Assembly (NCBI GenBank): GCA_051294375.1
Contig: CM119265.1
Span: 7,202,629 to 7,266,628 of the forward strand
Origin: Paraspadella gotoi
Lineage: Eukaryota; Chaetognatha
Direction of reading: 5' to 3'
DNA: 64,000 nt
Part shown: piece by piece, positions 60,490 through 64,000 of the stretch
Numbering within the stretch: position 1 is the first letter of the stretch
How the letters are laid out: each line of letters starts with the position of its first letter
Translations under genes and position numbers: made by a program
Notes under the pieces: model-generated
What the model was told of the DNA's origin: nothing
The model's input: the letters and a program-made list of their open reading frames with translations, nothing else
Databases searched by the model: none

Positions 60490-61688
60490 GGAGTAGAGAG
60501 AGAGAGAGAGAGAGAGAAAACCGAAATTCCCTCTCCAATTTTGGCTGGAATTGATGTTTTGTTGCTTCTTTTTTTTTTCCGCGGAGGCGGAACTGAGTTT
60601 TAACGGGAGACACAAATTTCCGGATTCACATTTCACCTCCAGATTCCTTTTCGAAATGAGGGGAAAGGGGAGCAGTGAGAGAAGTTAGAGTGTTGACTGC
60701 TGAGGGGGAAACAGGGAATAATATTTGCAGGTGACCAGCGATTCGAGGTTCAAAGTCAAGCGAGTCATCGCCGTGAAAACTAAATGTTAGGTACCATAAT
60801 GATAATATTTACTCGTGATTTTCATTTTCCAAGTTTCTGTCTATGACAAAAAAAAATTGCCAATGGCCTAGTGTAAATGTTCATTGGTATACTTAATACT
60901 TTTCCAATTTGCAGTGTCCGCGATTGATCCTTAATTGTTGAATTTTTTAAAATTATCTTTTTATTTTTAGTGCTATTAGTGCAATTAGTCTTGCTCATTT
61001 ATCGTTTGTATGTCAAATTGTTTCTTTTATAGTTTTATCGTTTTGTCTTTTTATCGTCTTAACTGTCAAATTGTTTCTTTTATTTCAGAAAAAAAAATTC
61101 CTGAATACCTTTTTAACTTTCTTAATGCTTAAAGTTAAAGTGTTCAGAAATTCTTGTTACATGAGGGGGGATAAGTATTTTTTTTATTTTTTTTTATTAG
61201 CAAAGATAGAGGGTAAATGTCCTGGAAAGGACGAATGATTTTTTCACTGATGGAATATTCCCGAAAGACTGTCGATGCTTTAACAGAATTTTCTCACCTT
61301 TGCCGAGACACGAAGAGACAATTTTTTAGTCGGTCGATCTGTCTCACTCAATATCGGTCAGTATGGCGTTTGGGTTGAATTAAGGCTTAAACTAAAGGTT
61401 ACTTACTTATGAATTAATTATAAACCAATTAATCGGCAAAATTCATTGTGAAACATTAAATGGTAAAATTAAAATGATTGCTATTTTATGTAAATTAGAT
61501 TTAGGCAAATATTCTCTCTTTTAAACTCTTTTTTTTTCTTGTTTGTCAAAGAGTATGAAAAATACTAAATTAAGTACAGAATTCAAACCTTAGCGGTATG
61601 ATACACTCGGAATATCGTTTAGTCAATTTTTTTCGTTCATCACGCGTCATTTGATTTTAGTTGAATTAATTTAAAAAGAACGGTTATT
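59100..61688. other. No gene seen
   Basis: AT-rich DNA with A and T runs and one (GA)n tract at 60.45 kb; no supportable exon or RNA gene. Confidence 0.6.
60449..60518. repeat. (GA)n microsatellite
   Basis: GA tract with GGGA and GTA breaks. Confidence 0.96.
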
Positions 61689-62030
61689 CCAATGTGTTGC
61701 GCCGCAGTGACTTTATTTTCACGTGTATTTCCCTTTGATCACATGATACGACATGACATGACATGGGTAAAAAACTTTGTGAGCCCTTGTATTTATAACA
61801 TTCACTGCATCGAGTCTTTAGAATTTCTTGAAGGCGGCGCTAGCAATCCCTTTGATTTGAACTCATTTTCTGTCTTAACAAATGAGCAACCAACGATAGG
61901 CGAATTATATGCTTTTTTAACGTAAGTGGGACAGACCGACGGACTGACATACCGACCGACAGACAGGCCGACGGGCCAACCGAAAAGTGACTTATAGAGT
62001 TGCTTCGCGAGTATTCACTATTCGTCAACT
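61689..62030 (-). repeat. Family B interspersed repeat, longest copy
   Basis: Reverse copy of about 340 bp. On plus it runs CCAATGTGTTGCGCCGCAG, GACTTTATTTTCACGTG, GACATGACATGACATGGG, GGCGGCGCTAGCAATCCC, TTAACAAATGAGCAACCAAC, GTAAGTGGGACAGACCGAC, and ACTTATAGAGTTGCTTCGCG. It is the only copy holding both ends, so it defines the family. No open frame is visible. Confidence 0.85.
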
Positions 62031-62399
62031 TTTCGTTTCAATTCTATCGCTTTTGATTTAAAACCGATAAACCGTTACTCGCTGAAAATTGAATTTCCGC
62101 CAAAGCCTAATTATTTAACTATCGTAATAAAAATGGGAAAAAATGGATTAAATGGATGAAATTAGCCAACGATTTTTTCTGTGTGACGCAACGCCAACGT
62201 CACAAGCGTCATGTGCGTCAGCCGATTGTCCACGATATTGACGACGACGACGACGACGACGACTGCCCGTAAATTGTATTAGATTTACGAGGAGAATATC
62301 AAGAAGACGACGACGATATTTAAGACGATGAAGGCGACGAGGGCAACGACGTCGACTTCTAAAGAGACAGTTATTTATGATTCTAAGAATTAGAGCTTT

Positions 62400-62410
62400 C
62401 TCTCGCTCTC

Positions 62411-62448
<38 letters not shown>

Positions 62449-62506
62449 GTCTATCCTCTCTCTCTCTTCTCTCTCTCTCTCATCTCTCTCTCTCTCTGTC
62501 TCTCTT
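62400..62506. repeat. (CT)n microsatellite, interrupted
   Basis: CT tract with TTCT, CGT and CAT breaks; it follows a GAC-triplet array at 62.24 kb. Confidence 0.96.
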
Positions 62507-63011
62507 CCTCTTTCTTCTCGGCGCGTGCTGTTGAAAGACAACGCGATATGATCAATGATTAATGATAAACTCTTGCGACTCCGTTTTTTCAACATAAATA
62601 TATCTTCTCTTTTTCTCTCGTCTTTTTTCTTTTGCGTCGTAACCCTCTAAGTTTTAATGAGGCCCCTCCCCCATCAAGTAGTCTCAAGTTTTTTTCTTTC
62701 TTTTTTTCATTTCATCAATTCATCACTCTATCACTCTGTCAGTCAATCACTAAATCTTTTCTTTAATCTTCTGATTAATCTATTACTCAGCTCGCTTCAG
62801 TCGTCACTTCAGTCTCTCGATCATCAGTTTTAACTACTTGCATCATCATCGATCTTTCCTCAGATCCTCATCCCCGTTATATAATAATGTTCCCTTATCT
62901 TTCCTCATTTTTTTTACATTTACAGGATTCTCCCTCTCTGCGGCTTTCTTATTTTCCTCCTTTCTTTGTTCTGGGCTTCCCTTTTTTCTCCCAAGATTTT
63001 GAGGAACGTGT

Positions 63012-63055
63012 GTCTCTCTCTCCTCTCTCTCTCTCTCTCCTCTCTCTCTCTTCTC

Positions 63056-63088
<33 letters not shown>

Positions 63089-63515
63089 TCTCTCTTCGTA
63101 CTTCCCGTCGCTCTCGCGCCCTTCCTCCCTCCATCCTTTCCTTATCATTGAATAAAGTCCTGAGATAAAATAATAATTTCTTTCCAATTTTTTCCCCAAC
63201 AGAATTAAAAAAAAAAGAAGAAGATATCAGCTTGGACAAGTCGACAAAAAAGAGCGCTATTCGTGAATTTCCCTCTCGGATTTTAGAGACAAAAAAATAA
63301 ACAAAAACAAAAAACCATACGTAATAAAACGAAATAATAAAAAAATGATTGAATTTTTTTGCGATTTGCCGGTGAGTGAAAAATGAGAAAGTGAGAGTCA
63401 GAGAGAGGAGAGAAAGAGAGAGAGAGAGAGAGAGAGACGAGAGAGATGAGAGAGCGAGAGAAGAGAGGAGAAGAGGAGAGGAAGAGAGAGGAGAAGAGAA
63501 AGAGAGGAGAGAAAT
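63012..63515. repeat. Opposed (CT)n and (GA)n tracts
   Basis: CT at 63012-63093 and GA at 63384-63515, about 290 bp apart and inverted relative to each other. Confidence 0.95.
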
Positions 63516-64000
63516 AGAGATAAATGCGCTCGAAAAAAACAAAAGCCTGGATAATCGATCTGTTCAGGAATAAAGAGGTGGCGCTCCGAGACGTTTGTTT
63601 TCCGGTGAGACAAAACAGCGACAGGAAAAGAAATAACGGGAAAGGGGGGGTGGCTGAGAAAAAAATGTCAAAAGGCGGCGAGGCGTGAGCCTCGAGTGAC
63701 CCGATCGATTCTTCACGCGAAAACTGAGAAAAACGTAAAAACGTAAAAAGAAACATCCCCTCGGTGAAAAATGTCTTCAGAGAAAAAACAGAAAAAGCGT
63801 AATTTAAGGGAACCGTAAATCTTTTTTTTCTTTTCGAGCAAAAACGTTATATTATTTTAACGCTAGGTTAAAAAAAAAAAAAAGAGTAAACAAGCAATCT
63901 CTGTCTTTCTTCTCCTTTTTCTTCCTCCCTCCTTTTCTCTCTTCTATAAGTTTTTCAAACCGCCTTTCCCTTCCGAGCACCGCATTTCATCTAAAATTCA

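Overview
The window reads as nuclear DNA of an invertebrate animal. It is AT-rich, intron-rich and crowded with dinucleotide microsatellites. The only gene I can identify securely is a sodium-activated-type potassium channel of the Slo2/KCNT (Slack) family on the minus strand. Its splice sites are canonical, and its wording at several points (for example [15 protein letters not shown]) matches my memory of arthropod Slo2 more closely than vertebrate KCNT1. An arthropod is therefore my best guess, perhaps a crustacean because of the microsatellite load. The lineage is an inference, not proven here.

Layout. From 1 to 12.5 kb lie eleven consecutive slo2 coding exons, read right to left, running from just before S1 through the pore and S6 into RCK1. 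The 3' part of the gene (rest of RCK1, RCK2) lies left of the window, or partly in the gap at 88-256. The N-terminal exon(s) lie right of 12.5 kb and are not certain; a phase-compatible candidate sits at 24.75-24.87 kb. From 16.8 to 19.9 kb is a decayed, minus-strand non-LTR retrotransposon with endonuclease and reverse transcriptase remnants, bracketed on both sides by (GA)n. From 20 to 64 kb there is no gene I can name. This part holds interspersed repeats, tRNA-derived sequences, a TTAA-flanked 590-bp MITE-like element at 34.1-34.7 kb, minisatellites, roughly forty (GA)n/(CT)n tracts, CGA/GAC-type triplet arrays, a few CpG-rich blocks and some unassigned possible exons.

Two short interspersed families stand out because they recur here: family A (six copies, about 210 bp) and family B (five full or partial copies, up to about 330 bp). 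Neither matches a family I can name. The 43.5-46.5 kb region is badly assembled: several N gaps, an exact 323-bp direct duplication and a second duplicated block that differs by many small indels.

No bacterial-type system, CRISPR array, operon, rRNA gene or functional tRNA gene is visible. Most long open frames outside slo2 are microsatellites translated as Arg-Glu or Ser-Leu repeats and are not genes.
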